64,000 nucleotides of DNA from Kineococcus mangrovi. GTDB lineage: Bacteria > Actinomycetota > Actinomycetes > Actinomycetales > Kineococcaceae. The stretch spans positions 62,001 to 126,000 of the forward strand of contig NZ_JBGGTQ010000011.1 of the NCBI RefSeq assembly GCF_041320705.1, read 5' to 3'. The position numbers and the translations under genes are program-made. The number at the start of each line of letters is the position of its first letter. The first letter of the stretch is position 1. The notes under the pieces are model-generated. The model saw only the letters and a list, made by a program, of their open reading frames with translations, did not search any database and was not told the origin of the DNA. Positions 7,342-15,257 of the stretch are shown piece by piece.

Positions 7342-7385
7342 GTGCCCCCGCCGACCGGGCCCTCGCGGCCCGGTGGCGGGGGCAC
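7342..7385. terminator. bidirectional hairpin terminator
   Basis: An 11-bp outer stem (GTGCCCCCGCC with GGCGGGGGCAC) and an 8-bp inner stem (ACCGGGCC with GGCCCGGT) close on a CTCGC loop, with a single unpaired G between the stems. It lies between two convergent genes. There is no clear U tract, as is usual at this GC content. Confidence 0.8.
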
Positions 7386-7408
7386 CCGTGCGTCCGCCCC
7401 GCCCGGGG

Positions 7409-8266
7409 TCAGCCGCTGAGCGCCGCCGCGCCCTGGACCTGCCCGGCCAGCCGGCGCATCCGCTCCTGCGACGGGGTGTTCGGCTCGGCGCTGTAGGCGG
7501 TGAGCGTCAGCCCCCGCTGGGCGGGCATCGCCAGGGCGTCCATGCTCAGGTGCAGGTCGCCGACCACCGGGTGCCGGAAGTCCTTGTAGCCGCTCTGGTG
7601 CAGCCGCACGTCGTGCCTGGCCCACAGGGTCCGGAACTCCTCGGACCTGGTGGACAGCTCGCCCACCAGCTCGGTCAGCCCCTCGTCCGAGGGGTCGCGG
7701 CCGGCCTCGGTGTGCAGCAGCGAGACGGCGACCTCGGCGGCCTCCTGCCAGTTCGGGTAGAGCCGGTGCGCCCCCTCGTCGAGGAAGCAGAACCGCGCCA
7801 GGTTCACCGGGCGCGCGGGGTGCGCGAACGCCTCCGAGTAGAGCACCCGGCCCAGGGGGTTGATCGCCAGCACGTCGAGGCGGCCGTTGCGGATGAACGC
7901 CGGGATGCCGGTCATGCCGTCCAGCAACCGCTGCAGGCTGTCCGAGACCTGCCCGCGTCTCCGGCGCGCCGACCTCGGCGCCGGTCCCGCGGCGCGGGCG
8001 AGGTCGAACAGGTGCTCGCGCTCGGCGTCGTCCAGCTGGAGCGCGCGCACGAGGGCGTCGAGGATCCCGTCCGAGACCCCGGCCAGGTCACCGCGCTCCA
8101 GCCTCGTGTAGTACTCCACGCTGACGCCGGCGAGCAGCGCGACCTCCTCGCGGCGCAGGCCCGGCACGCGGCGGGTCCCCCCGAAGTCCGGCAGGCCGGT
8201 GTCCTCCGGGCGCAGCTTGGCCCGGCGGGTCATGAAGAACTCCCGCGTCTCGGCTCGGTTTTCCAC
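7409..8266 (-). CDS. XRE family regulator with MmyB-like ligand-binding domain
   Basis: Complete MmyB-like transcription factor of 285 residues. The N-terminal XRE helix-turn-helix is recognisable from RRVPGLRREEVALLAGVS to YYTRLERGDL. The C-terminal PAS-like ligand domain includes RLDVLAINPLGRVLYS, NLARFCFLDEG, YPNWQEAA and PVVGDLHLSMDAL. The GTG at 8266 fits the usual family N-terminus (ENRAETREF) and gives a leaderless architecture: TACCGT lies 6 nt before it. Characterised relatives bind fatty-acid-like ligands and control nearby oxidoreductase or antibiotic genes. It is the best candidate to bind the GGTACC composite motifs at 2964-4867, which is inference. Confidence 0.9.
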   Translation of the reverse strand: MENRAETREFFMTRRAKLRPEDTGLPDFGGTRRVPGLRREEVALLAGVSVEYYTRLERGDLAGVSDGILDALVRALQLDDAEREHLFDLARAAGPAPRSARRRRGQVSDSLQRLLDGMTGIPAFIRNGRLDVLAINPLGRVLYSEAFAHPARPVNLARFCFLDEGAHRLYPNWQEAAEVAVSLLHTEAGRDPSDEGLTELVGELSTRSEEFRTLWARHDVRLHQSGYKDFRHPVVGDLHLSMDALAMPAQRGLTLTAYSAEPNTPSQERMRRLAGQVQGAAALSG

Positions 8267-8313
8267 GCTCCGACGGTAGTTCACCCGGACCGGCCGGACC
8301 GTCTCGGCCCGGG

Positions 8314-9354
8314 TCAGCGCGGCAGCTCGACGGCGCGCACGAGGACGCTGCCGGGTTCGCGGTCCACCAGTCCGACGAGGAACTCCGTCCACAGCGCCGC
8401 GAGCACCCGCTGGGTCAGCGCGCCGAGGGAGAACTCGTCGCCGGCCTCGACCCGCAGCCCCGGCCCCTCCCGGCGCACCGCGCCACCGGAGACGGGCCCG
8501 GCGGCGAGGGCCACCTCGGCGGCCCGGTCGAGGCGGTCGGTCAGGGTGCCGGGCACCACGGGCGGGGGTTCGACGCCGCCGGCGCCCAGGGCCGCCCGCA
8601 CGGCCTCGACGTGGCCCAGGCGGAACCAGTCGCCCGCCCCGGAGCGCACGAGGGAACGGGCCCCGGGGCCGGGGTCGTCCAGGGGCAGCACGAGGTCGGC
8701 CAGGCCGCGGAACAGGGCGGCGGGCACGCCCTCGGCCTTGCCCTTGACGAGGTCGGCGGCAGCGGCCAGCTCGTCGACGACGGCGCGCGCGGTCACCGAC
8801 AGCTCCCGCCCGGAGGCGTCGAGGCTGCCGCGCAGGTCGTCGAGGGCGTCGAGCCCGGCGGCGCCGAGGGCGAAGTCCGTCTGCCCGGCCCGCCACGGCC
8901 GGCCGGCGGTGTCGGTGACGACGACGCCGACGACGGCGCCGGTCAGCTCGTGCAGCCGGGCCCGCAGGGCGCGGGCCGCGGCGTCGGGGTCGTGCGGCAG
9001 CGTCAGGACGACCTCACCCTCGACGTTGGACGCGTCGACCCCGGCGGCCGCCATGACGGGACCGGCGGCCGACTCCACGATGCGCGCCGTGCCGGTGGGG
9101 GTGCGCCGGGCGGCGACGAGGCGCCGCGACTCGCGCAGCACGACGTCGTCGCGGTCGGTGGCGGCCGCGGTGAGCCCGTCGGCCTTGGACACGACCTTGC
9201 TGGAGACCGCGATGACGTCGCCGTCGCTGAGGGAGGCGCGCTGGGCGTGCAGGGCGTCGACCACGAGGGCGGCGACGTCGTCGCCGGCGTGGACCTCCCC
9301 GATGCCGGTGAGCCCCACGACCTGCAGGTGGCCGGGGGAGTGGTGGGCGCTCAC
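8314..9354 (-). CDS. fbiB: coenzyme F420-0:L-glutamate ligase, no nitroreductase domain
   Basis: Adds gamma-linked glutamates to F420-0. The CofE-type ligase domain covers about residues 10-245: GIGEVHAGDDVAAL, GDVIAVSSKVVSKADG, and VVVTDTAGRPWRAGQTDFALG with the metal-binding part. The GTG at 9354 overlaps the fbiA stop by 4 nt (GTGA). Mycobacterial FbiB is about 448 residues with a C-terminal FMN nitroreductase domain that reduces dehydro-F420-0. This protein has 346 residues, and its last 100 do not look like a nitroreductase, so that step must be done by another protein. The neighbour fbiA makes the pathway call firm. Confidence 0.92.
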   Translation of the reverse strand: MSAHHSPGHLQVVGLTGIGEVHAGDDVAALVVDALHAQRASLSDGDVIAVSSKVVSKADGLTAAATDRDDVVLRESRRLVAARRTPTGTARIVESAAGPVMAAAGVDASNVEGEVVLTLPHDPDAAARALRARLHELTGAVVGVVVTDTAGRPWRAGQTDFALGAAGLDALDDLRGSLDASGRELSVTARAVVDELAAAADLVKGKAEGVPAALFRGLADLVLPLDDPGPGARSLVRSGAGDWFRLGHVEAVRAALGAGGVEPPPVVPGTLTDRLDRAAEVALAAGPVSGGAVRREGPGLRVEAGDEFSLGALTQRVLAALWTEFLVGLVDREPGSVLVRAVELPR

Positions 9355-10379
9355 GCGGCGCGCTCCCGGCCGGCCAGCTCCAGCCCCAGGTCCAGGGCGG
9401 CTCCGGCGAGGTCGGCCGTCGCGGCCGGCGAGCTCATGAGCAGCGGGCGGCGCCGGACCACCAGGCCCGGGCGCGCGGGCGCCTCGTCGCCCTCGGCGAT
9501 GAGCCAGCCGTCGAGGAAGTCGGCGTACAGGCCGGCGACCGCGGCCGCCGTCGTCGGGACGCCGACGGCGGCCAGGCAGGCGTCGGCCATGCCGCGCACG
9601 GGGGCCCCGGCGATGACGGGGGAGACCCCGACGACGGGGGCGGTCGTCTCGACGAGGGCCTGCCGGACGCCGGGCACCTGCAGCACCGCGCCGATGGACA
9701 CGACGGGGTTGCTCGGCGGCAGGACGACGACGTCGGCCTCGCGCAGCGCGTCGAGCACGCCGGGGGCGGGGGTGGCCCGCTCCGCGCCGACGGCCTCGAT
9801 GCGGACGGCGGGGACCGCGGCGTGCAGCCGGACCCACCACTCCTGGAAGTGGACGCGGCGCACGGCGCCGCCGGGGCCGTCGGCGAGGTCGACGTGGGTC
9901 TGGACCACGTCGTCGGTCATGGGCAGCAGGCGCACGCCCGGGCGCCACCGCTCGCACAGCCGCGCGGTGACCTCGGACAGGGTCGCTCCCTCGGCCAGCA
10001 TCCGCGTCCGCACCAGGTGGGTGGCGATGTCTTTGTCGCCGAGGGTGAACCACGAGGGTTCGGCGCCGTAGGCGGCGAGCTCGTCGGCGACGCCGGACGT
10101 CTCCTGCGCCCGGCCCCAGCCGCGGGCCTCGTCGATGCCGCCGCCCAGGGTGTACATGACGGAGTCGAGGTCGGGGGAGATCCGCAGTCCGTGGAAGGTC
10201 ACGTCGTCGGCGGTGTTGCCGACGACCGTGACGTCCGCCCCGCTCCGTCCGGGGTCGGGGGAGGCCGCCAGGTGGGCCAGCAGTCCGCGCAGGAACCGGG
10301 CCCCGCCGACACCGCCGGCGAGGGCCGTGATCCGCAGGGGTCGGCCGGGTCCGCTCACGTCGCTCACGGTGCTCATCAT
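9351..10379 (-). CDS. fbiA: 2-phospho-L-lactate/phosphoenolpyruvate transferase FbiA
   Basis: CofD/FbiA family enzyme that transfers the lactyl- or enolpyruvyl-phosphoguanosine group to the deazaflavin Fo, giving (dehydro-)F420-0. The N-terminal nucleotide loop LAGGVGGARFLRGL, then VVGNTADD, DLDSVMYTLGG and the distal VVLPPSNPVVSIG are family hallmarks. The length (342 residues) is normal. Two adjacent ATG codons (10379 and 10376) follow a G-rich stretch; the first is given. It is transcribed divergently from the whiB gene, an arrangement shared with Mycobacterium (fbiA/whiB2), and is translationally coupled to fbiB. Confidence 0.95.
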   Translation of the reverse strand: MMSTVSDVSGPGRPLRITALAGGVGGARFLRGLLAHLAASPDPGRSGADVTVVGNTADDVTFHGLRISPDLDSVMYTLGGGIDEARGWGRAQETSGVADELAAYGAEPSWFTLGDKDIATHLVRTRMLAEGATLSEVTARLCERWRPGVRLLPMTDDVVQTHVDLADGPGGAVRRVHFQEWWVRLHAAVPAVRIEAVGAERATPAPGVLDALREADVVVLPPSNPVVSIGAVLQVPGVRQALVETTAPVVGVSPVIAGAPVRGMADACLAAVGVPTTAAAVAGLYADFLDGWLIAEGDEAPARPGLVVRRRPLLMSSPAATADLAGAALDLGLELAGRERAA

Positions 10380-10541
10380 CCCCCGTCGCCCTCCCGGGCC
10401 CTCCGCCTCACCCGTCCGGTCGCACCCGCGGGGCGCGTCCGGGCACGCCTCGGGAGCACCCCGGGAGCACGTCGGGGCGCGCCCGGTGTGACGGGTGTGA
10501 CGAGTGTCCTCGCGAGTGCAGCACGAGGTACCACGCTGGGC

Positions 10542-10570
10542 TTGACTCTGCGGGACGACACGCGTGTAAT
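10542..10570 (+). promoter_or_regulatory. promoter of the whiB gene
   Basis: TTGACT (10542-10547), a 17-bp spacer and TGTAAT (10565-10570): one of the few near-consensus promoters in the window. Transcription would start near 10577, leaving a leader of about 65 nt before the GTG at 10642. The 262-bp gap between fbiA and whiB also holds a GGTACC (10527-10532), but the flanking elements of the island motif are absent. Confidence 0.75.
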
Positions 10571-10641
10571 TCTCTTAGTGGTGGTCGCAGGGTGACTGGC
10601 ACATCACCGGCAGTGACGGGACGAGGCTGTGGGGGCCACCA

Positions 10642-11016
10642 GTGAGTGACGACGTCGAGTACCTCGAACCCGAGGACGAAGCCGAGGACGTGACCGGCGA
10701 GGGCGCGGCGGGTCCCACGAGCGCCGACGGCCGGCCCGAGCTGACGCTCGTGGAGATGACGGGGGGCCTGAGCGGGCTGTCCGGCCTCACGCCGGAGGAC
10801 CCGGGCTGGCAGGAGCTGGCCCTGTGCGCCCAGACCGACCCCGAGGCCTTCTTCCCCGAGAAGGGCGGGTCCACCCGCGAGGCCAAGCGCGTCTGCCAGT
10901 CCTGCGAGGTCCGCCAGGAGTGCCTGGAGTACGCCCTCGGCAACGACGAGCGCTTCGGCATCTGGGGTGGCCTCAGCGAGCGCGAGCGCCGCCGCCTCAA
11001 GCGCCGCATCGGCTGA
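10642..11016 (+). CDS. whiB2: WhiB family transcriptional regulator (WhiB2/WhmD-like)
   Basis: Iron-sulfur regulator of 124 residues. The four cluster-binding cysteines are visible: the first in ALCAQTDPEAFFP, the pair in VCQSCEVRQEC, and the last in that same segment. The turn motif FGIWGGLSERERR and a basic C-terminus (RRLKRRIG) follow. The acidic N-terminal extension of about 55 residues is longer than in most WhiB proteins but similar to WhiB2/WhmD, which acts in septation and sporulation-like differentiation. Its position divergent from fbiAB and upstream of the Rv3259-like gene supports the WhiB2 assignment. The GTG at 10642 was chosen from the promoter and the neighbouring frame. Confidence 0.93.
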   Translation: MSDDVEYLEPEDEAEDVTGEGAAGPTSADGRPELTLVEMTGGLSGLSGLTPEDPGWQELALCAQTDPEAFFPEKGGSTREAKRVCQSCEVRQECLEYALGNDERFGIWGGLSERERRRLKRRIG

Positions 11017-11110
11017 CGGCCCCGCGCGGCGACGCTCAAGCCGGTTCCCCGGCCTGCCGAGAAGACAGGTCGGGGAGGACCGCCGGACCTCCGGGAGCAG
11101 GAGGGGAGCG

Positions 11111-11467
11111 ATGAACCAGTCGATCTGGGAGCGGCGCCAGGCCGTCGCCTCCCGCCTGGAGGGTCACGTCCGCACCGAGCGCGCCGTGCGCGACGAGTTC
11201 GAGACGGCCCTGGCCGCGGCGTCCCTCGACGCCCGGGACGTCGACCCCGACGGGCACCTGGGCCGGGCCGTCGCCGCGGTCGCCCACCTCGCCGCGGGCG
11301 CCCCGGGGTTCGACGTGGTCCTGGGGCTGGCCTCCGGCGACCACGGCGTGCGCGTGCAGGCCGGTGCGGACGGGCGTGCGCAGGTGCAGGTCGTGGAGCT
11401 GAGCACGCAGGAGTCCGCTCCCGTCGCCGTGGCCTCCGAGCTCGCCGCCCTGCTGTGGCAGCGCTGA
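11111..11467 (+). CDS. hypothetical protein, 118 aa
   Basis: Not recognised. The ATG at 11111 is preceded by GGAGGGGAGCG, a good ribosome binding site. The protein starts with a charged helix-forming segment (SIWERRQAVASRLEGHVRTE), continues with an acidic Ala-rich helical part, and ends with a beta-like stretch (FDVVLGLASGDHGVRVQAG) before LAALLWQR. It has no membrane segment, signal peptide or metal motif. It lies 94 bp after whiB and 168 bp before cvnA on the same strand. Codon use matches its neighbours, so it is probably a real gene. Confidence 0.7.
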   Translation: MNQSIWERRQAVASRLEGHVRTERAVRDEFETALAAASLDARDVDPDGHLGRAVAAVAHLAAGAPGFDVVLGLASGDHGVRVQAGADGRAQVQVVELSTQESAPVAVASELAALLWQR

Positions 11468-11635
11468 CCCGCCCGACCTCCCGGCAACGATTCAGCAATC
11501 ATCCGTTCGGCCCCTGAAGGGTCCTCGCGGACCCGACGATCACTCTTCCAGCGCCGGTTCCCCGGCGAGCACGTCACCGATGACTGTCCGGTGCGCCGCC
11601 TCCGCCGAGGGCGCTCCGCTGGAAGAGGAGCAGGG
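11468..11635. other. intergenic region before the conservon
   Basis: A 168-bp gap. The part around 11485-11505 is clearly less GC-rich than the surroundings and probably holds the cvn promoter, but no confident -35/-10 pair could be set. A short GC hairpin (CCGGTTCCCCGG) is near 11553. The ribosome binding site AGAGGAG of cvnA is at its end. Confidence 0.5.
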
Positions 11636-13729
11636 ATGACCTTCTTGTTGCGCCGCGTCCGGGTGGGCGCACGCTTCGCCATCGCGTTCGGGGTGATCCT
11701 GGCGCTGACCCTGCTCACCGGCGTGGTCGCCTACGTCGGGAACCAGGCCCAGCACCGGGCCGTGGAGCAGACCCGGGAGACCTCCCGGGTCGTCCAGTAC
11801 GCCACGCAGCAGAAGTTCTGGGGCGCCGACGTCTCGGGCTGGCAGACCGGCGTCGCGTTCGACACCTACCGCGTCGGCGCGCAGGCCGCCCTCGACCCGT
11901 CCTCGGCCAACTTCGCCGGCCTCGAGAAGGACAAGCAGGCCCTGCGCCTGGACCTGCTGACCGCGCCCCTGGACATCATGACCCCGGGCGAGCAGGACAT
12001 GAACAAGCAGCTCATCGCGCTGTGGGACAACTGGTTCGACTTCGACAACCGTGCGGTCATCGCCTACCGCGACGGTCGCGTCGCCGACGCCGAGGGCTAC
12101 CTCAGCAACGGCCTGGCCGCGTTCCAGGACATCGTCACGGTCACCGACCAGCTCACGGCCTCCGTCACGGCGCGCGACGGCGCCGCCCAGGCCGCCGCCA
12201 CGCGCACCGCGAGCCTGGCCCAGGGCTTCATCGTCGGCTTCGCCGTCCTGGCCGTCGTCCTCGTGGCCCTCATGCTGCTGGCCCTCATCCGCACGGTCGT
12301 CGTCCCGTTGCGCGCGCTCACCGCCCGCGCCGACGAGGTCGCCTCCCAGCGCCTGCCCGAGGCCATCAGCGCCGTCCGCGCGATGCCGGCCGACGCGACG
12401 CCGCCCACGCTGCCCGCGTTCTCGGTCACCACGAAGGACGAGCTGGCCGACCTGGCCGTCGCGTTCAACCACGTCCAGGACAGCGCCCTGGACCTGGCCG
12501 TCGAGCAGCACCGCGCCGACCGCGCCGCCGCCGAGATGCTCGTCAACCTCGGCCGCCGCAACCAGAACCTGCTCAGCCGGACCCTGGCCTTCCTGGCCGA
12601 CCTCGAACGCGGCGAGCGGGACCCGCAGGTCCTCGAGAAGCTGTTCAAGCTCGACCACCTGTCCACCCGCGTCCGCCGCAACGCCGAGTCGATGCTCGTC
12701 CTGGCCGGCGCCGAGCAGACCCGCGCCAAGTCCCGCCCGGTCAAGGCGGCCAACGTCGTGCGCGCGGCCCTGGCTGAGATCGAGGACTACTCCCGCGTCG
12801 ACCTGTCCACCCTCGACGACGTCACGCTGCACGGCAGCGCCGCCGCCGACACCACCCACCTCATCGCCGAGCTGCTGGAGAACGCCACCGCGTTCTCGGC
12901 CGGCAGCACCCGCGTCGTCGTCACCGGCACCGCCACCGGCGAGGGCGGCTACCGCATCGCGATCGCCGACGCCGGGATCGGCATGAGCGCCGAGGAGCTC
13001 GACGAGGCCAACAGCCGCATCGCCTACGCGGCCCTGACCCGCCCCGACTCCCGCCTGCTCGGCCACCACGTCGTCGGTCTGCTGGCCGACCGCTGGTCGA
13101 TGGGCGTCGTCCTGTCCGCCGGCGCGAGCGCGGGCGTCGTCGCCACGGTCGAGCTCCCGCCGTCGCTGCTCGTCGAGGCTCCCGCCGCAGCCCCCGCCAC
13201 GGCGTCCGCGCCCGTGGAGGTGGCCCCCGTGACCGCGCCCGTGGTCGCGGTCGCCGAGCCCGAGCTCGTCGCCGCCGTGCAGGCGGTCCAGGCCGCTCCC
13301 GCGCAGGCCCTCGCGGCCCCGGTCGCTCACGCGGCCCCGGTCGCCCCGGTCCCGGCTCCCGCGCCGGCCCCGGGTCCGCAGACGGCTCCGGTCGTCCCGT
13401 CCGCCCGCGTCCGCGGCGCCCAGCTCGGCGAGCTCGGTCGCGACCTCGGTCGCACGGCCGACACGGGTGCGGGCCCCGTCGTGGCCTCCCCGCCGGTCGA
13501 GGTCCCCGTCCAGGCGCCCGTGGTGCCCACCCGCGTGCGCGGCGCCCAGCTGCCCGACACCGGGGAGGACGCGGCCGCCGCCGCGACGACCCCGCGTTCG
13601 GCCGACCAGGTCCGCCGCGGCCTGTCCGGCCTGCAGAGCGGTGTCTCCCGCGCCCGCCGCGAGAGCGCCGAGCTCCACGGCACCGGGTCCACCGGAGCGT
13701 CCACCGAAGCGTCCACCGAGAGCGAGTGA
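11636..13729 (+). CDS. cvnA: conservon sensor-kinase-like protein CvnA
   Basis: Membrane histidine-kinase-like protein of 697 residues. One transmembrane helix lies at about residues 14-36 and a second at about 195-220, with an extracytoplasmic sensor region between, then HAMP. The CvnA-type helical core is LLSRTLAFLADLERGE with LFKLDHLSTRVRRNAE (His present). The ATPase domain shows ELLENATAF (N box) and IADAGIGM (G1 box). The last 180 residues are Ala/Pro/Val-rich and contain the short motif RVRGAQL twice. The ATG at 11636 follows AGAGGAGCAGGG. It heads the operon cvnA-B-C-D. In Streptomyces such conservons act as membrane-bound signalling complexes resembling eukaryotic G-protein systems. 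Confidence 0.9.
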   Translation: MTFLLRRVRVGARFAIAFGVILALTLLTGVVAYVGNQAQHRAVEQTRETSRVVQYATQQKFWGADVSGWQTGVAFDTYRVGAQAALDPSSANFAGLEKDKQALRLDLLTAPLDIMTPGEQDMNKQLIALWDNWFDFDNRAVIAYRDGRVADAEGYLSNGLAAFQDIVTVTDQLTASVTARDGAAQAAATRTASLAQGFIVGFAVLAVVLVALMLLALIRTVVVPLRALTARADEVASQRLPEAISAVRAMPADATPPTLPAFSVTTKDELADLAVAFNHVQDSALDLAVEQHRADRAAAEMLVNLGRRNQNLLSRTLAFLADLERGERDPQVLEKLFKLDHLSTRVRRNAESMLVLAGAEQTRAKSRPVKAANVVRAALAEIEDYSRVDLSTLDDVTLHGSAAADTTHLIAELLENATAFSAGSTRVVVTGTATGEGGYRIAIADAGIGMSAEELDEANSRIAYAALTRPDSRLLGHHVVGLLADRWSMGVVLSAGASAGVVATVELPPSLLVEAPAAAPATASAPVEVAPVTAPVVAVAEPELVAAVQAVQAAPAQALAAPVAHAAPVAPVPAPAPAPGPQTAPVVPSARVRGAQLGELGRDLGRTADTGAGPVVASPPVEVPVQAPVVPTRVRGAQLPDTGEDAAAAATTPRSADQVRRGLSGLQSGVSRARRESAELHGTGSTGASTEASTESE

Positions 13730-13731
13730 TC

Positions 13732-14160
13732 ATGAGCGTCAGCACCGTCAGCCAGAACGCGCAGGACGTCAACTTCCTGCTCGAGCGCTTCGTCGAGCAG
13801 ACCCCGGGCGTGGAACAGGCCATCGGGGTGTCCTCCGACGGCCTGCTCATGACCATGCGGGCCGACCTGGTCCGCGCCGACGCCGACAAGCTCGCCGCCA
13901 CGGTGTCGGGCCTGACGACGCTGGCCGTCTCGGCCTCGCGCCTGCTGTCCAAGGGGCCGCTGAGCCAGGTCATCACCGAGTTCGGCTCCGGCTACCTGCT
14001 GGTGTCCTCGATCGCGGGCCGGGCCTGCCTGGGGGTCGTCACCTCGGCCGACTGCGACCTGGGGCTCGTCGGCTACGAGACCACCATGCTCGTCGAGCGG
14101 GTCGGGTCGCTGCTGACGCCCGAGCTCGTCACCGAGCTGAAGACCTCCCTGCAGCTGTGA
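13732..14160 (+). CDS. cvnB: roadblock/LC7 domain protein CvnB
   Basis: Roadblock/LC7 protein of 142 residues, the second subunit of conservons. The fold is evident from NFLLERFVEQTPGVEQAIGVSSDG, then LLMTM, the central helix DADKLAATVSGLTTLAVSAS, and the closing strand region GYLLVSSIAGRACLGVV. The ATG at 13732 is 2 nt after the cvnA stop; an in-frame GTG two codons upstream is possible. Its TGA overlaps the GTG of cvnC. In other bacteria such proteins regulate the partner GTPase (MglB-like role); for conservons this is analogy. Confidence 0.93.
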   Translation: MSVSTVSQNAQDVNFLLERFVEQTPGVEQAIGVSSDGLLMTMRADLVRADADKLAATVSGLTTLAVSASRLLSKGPLSQVITEFGSGYLLVSSIAGRACLGVVTSADCDLGLVGYETTMLVERVGSLLTPELVTELKTSLQL

Positions 14161-14654
14161 ACCGCGACGCGCTCGACGGGTTCGAGGACTTCGACGAGTT
14201 CGACGAGTTCGACCGCCCGTTCCTCGGGGCGGGAGCCGCCGCTCCCGCCCCGGCCCCCTCCGCCGCCCCGGCGGCGCCGGAGGACGGGCGGGAGGACGAG
14301 GACGGGCAGGAGGGGCACGAGGAGGTCCGCGCCTACCTCCTGACGGGTGGTCGCACGGGTGGTGGCGCCGCGGGCGTCGCCATGGAGACCACCGCCGTCC
14401 TCACCCCGCTGGGGGAGCGGGCGGTGGCCGAGCGGTCCCTGGCCTTCGAACCCGGTCAGGTCCTGCAGGTCTGCGCGCAGGCGCGGTCGGTCGCCGAGGT
14501 GGCCGCCCTCGTCGGCGTCCCCCTGGGCGTGGCCCAGGTCCTGGTCGGCGACCTCGTCGGCCGCGAACTGCTCATCACGACGTCCACCGCGAAGTCCCTC
14601 GCGTTCGACGTCTCGTTCATCGAGAGGTTGATCAACGGTGTCGCTGCCCTCTGA
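14157..14654 (+). CDS. cvnC: DUF742 protein CvnC
   Basis: Conservon component of 165 residues. The N-terminal half is low-complexity and acidic (repeated Asp/Glu/Phe, then Ala/Pro). The conserved DUF742 winged-helix-like part begins near VRAYLLTGGRT and includes QVCAQARSVAEVAALVGVPLG and the C-terminal LAFDVSFIERLINGV. The GTG at 14157 overlaps the cvnB stop (GTGA), and the 3' end overlaps cvnD by 17 nt, so the set is tightly coupled. The function of CvnC alone is not known. Confidence 0.9.
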   Translation: MNRDALDGFEDFDEFDEFDRPFLGAGAAAPAPAPSAAPAAPEDGREDEDGQEGHEEVRAYLLTGGRTGGGAAGVAMETTAVLTPLGERAVAERSLAFEPGQVLQVCAQARSVAEVAALVGVPLGVAQVLVGDLVGRELLITTSTAKSLAFDVSFIERLINGVAAL

Positions 14655-15243
14655 CGTCCGGCCGTCCGTCCCTGTCGAGGTCGCCGTGAAACGACCGCCC
14701 ATCCCGGTCAAGATCCTCGTCTCCGGCGGTTTCGGGGTCGGCAAGACCACGACCGTCGGGGCGCTGTCGGAGATCGAGCCGCTGAGCACCGAGGCCGCCA
14801 TGACCTCGGCCTCGGTCGGGGTCGACGACGCGGGGGAGGGCAGCCAGAAGACGACGACGACGGTGGCGATGGACTTCGGCCGGGTCACCATCGACGACAG
14901 CATCATCCTGTACATGTTCGGCACCCCCGGGCAGGACCGGTTCGGCTTCATGTGGAACGACCTCGCCGACGGCGCTCTCGGCGGCATCGTCCTGGTCGAC
15001 CCCAGCCGGATCGACGACTGCTTCGTGGCGCTGGACTACTTCGAGAAGATCGGCCTGCCGTTCGTGCTGGCCGTCAACTCCTTCGCCGGTCGCACCCAGC
15101 TCACGCTGGACCAGGTGCGGGCCGCGGCCAACGTCGACCCCGCCGTCCCGGTCGTCGCCCTCGACGCCCGCAGCCGCGAGGACGTCAAGCGCGCCGTCCT
15201 GACCCTGCTGCAGCTCATCCTCTCGCGGGCCAAGGCGGCCTGA
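14638..15243 (+). CDS. cvnD: conservon GTPase CvnD
   Basis: Small Ras-like GTPase of 201 residues. The P-loop GGFGVGKTT is near residues 30-38, and the switch II motif is FGTPGQDRFGF, with TPGQ in place of the usual DTAGQ. The base-recognition NKxD motif is altered to AVNSFAG, as common in this family. The GTG at 14638 lies inside cvnC, a 17-nt overlap. It is the effector GTPase of the conservon, presumably controlled by CvnB. A 14-bp spacer separates its stop from the convergent metallopeptidase gene. Confidence 0.94.
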   Translation: MSLPSDVRPSVPVEVAVKRPPIPVKILVSGGFGVGKTTTVGALSEIEPLSTEAAMTSASVGVDDAGEGSQKTTTTVAMDFGRVTIDDSIILYMFGTPGQDRFGFMWNDLADGALGGIVLVDPSRIDDCFVALDYFEKIGLPFVLAVNSFAGRTQLTLDQVRAAANVDPAVPVVALDARSREDVKRAVLTLLQLILSRAKAA

Positions 15244-15257
15244 GCCCACCCGTCACG

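Noticed and set aside
9355-10053. Extension of the fbiB frame through fbiA
   Set aside because: It is a shadow of fbiA. The GTG at 9354 overlapping the fbiA stop is the normal coupled start.
10527-10532. Further copy of the island operator at the whiB promoter
   Set aside because: GGTACC is present just upstream of the -35, but neither the 9-nt nor the 16-nt spaced TG(G/C)CA element is there.
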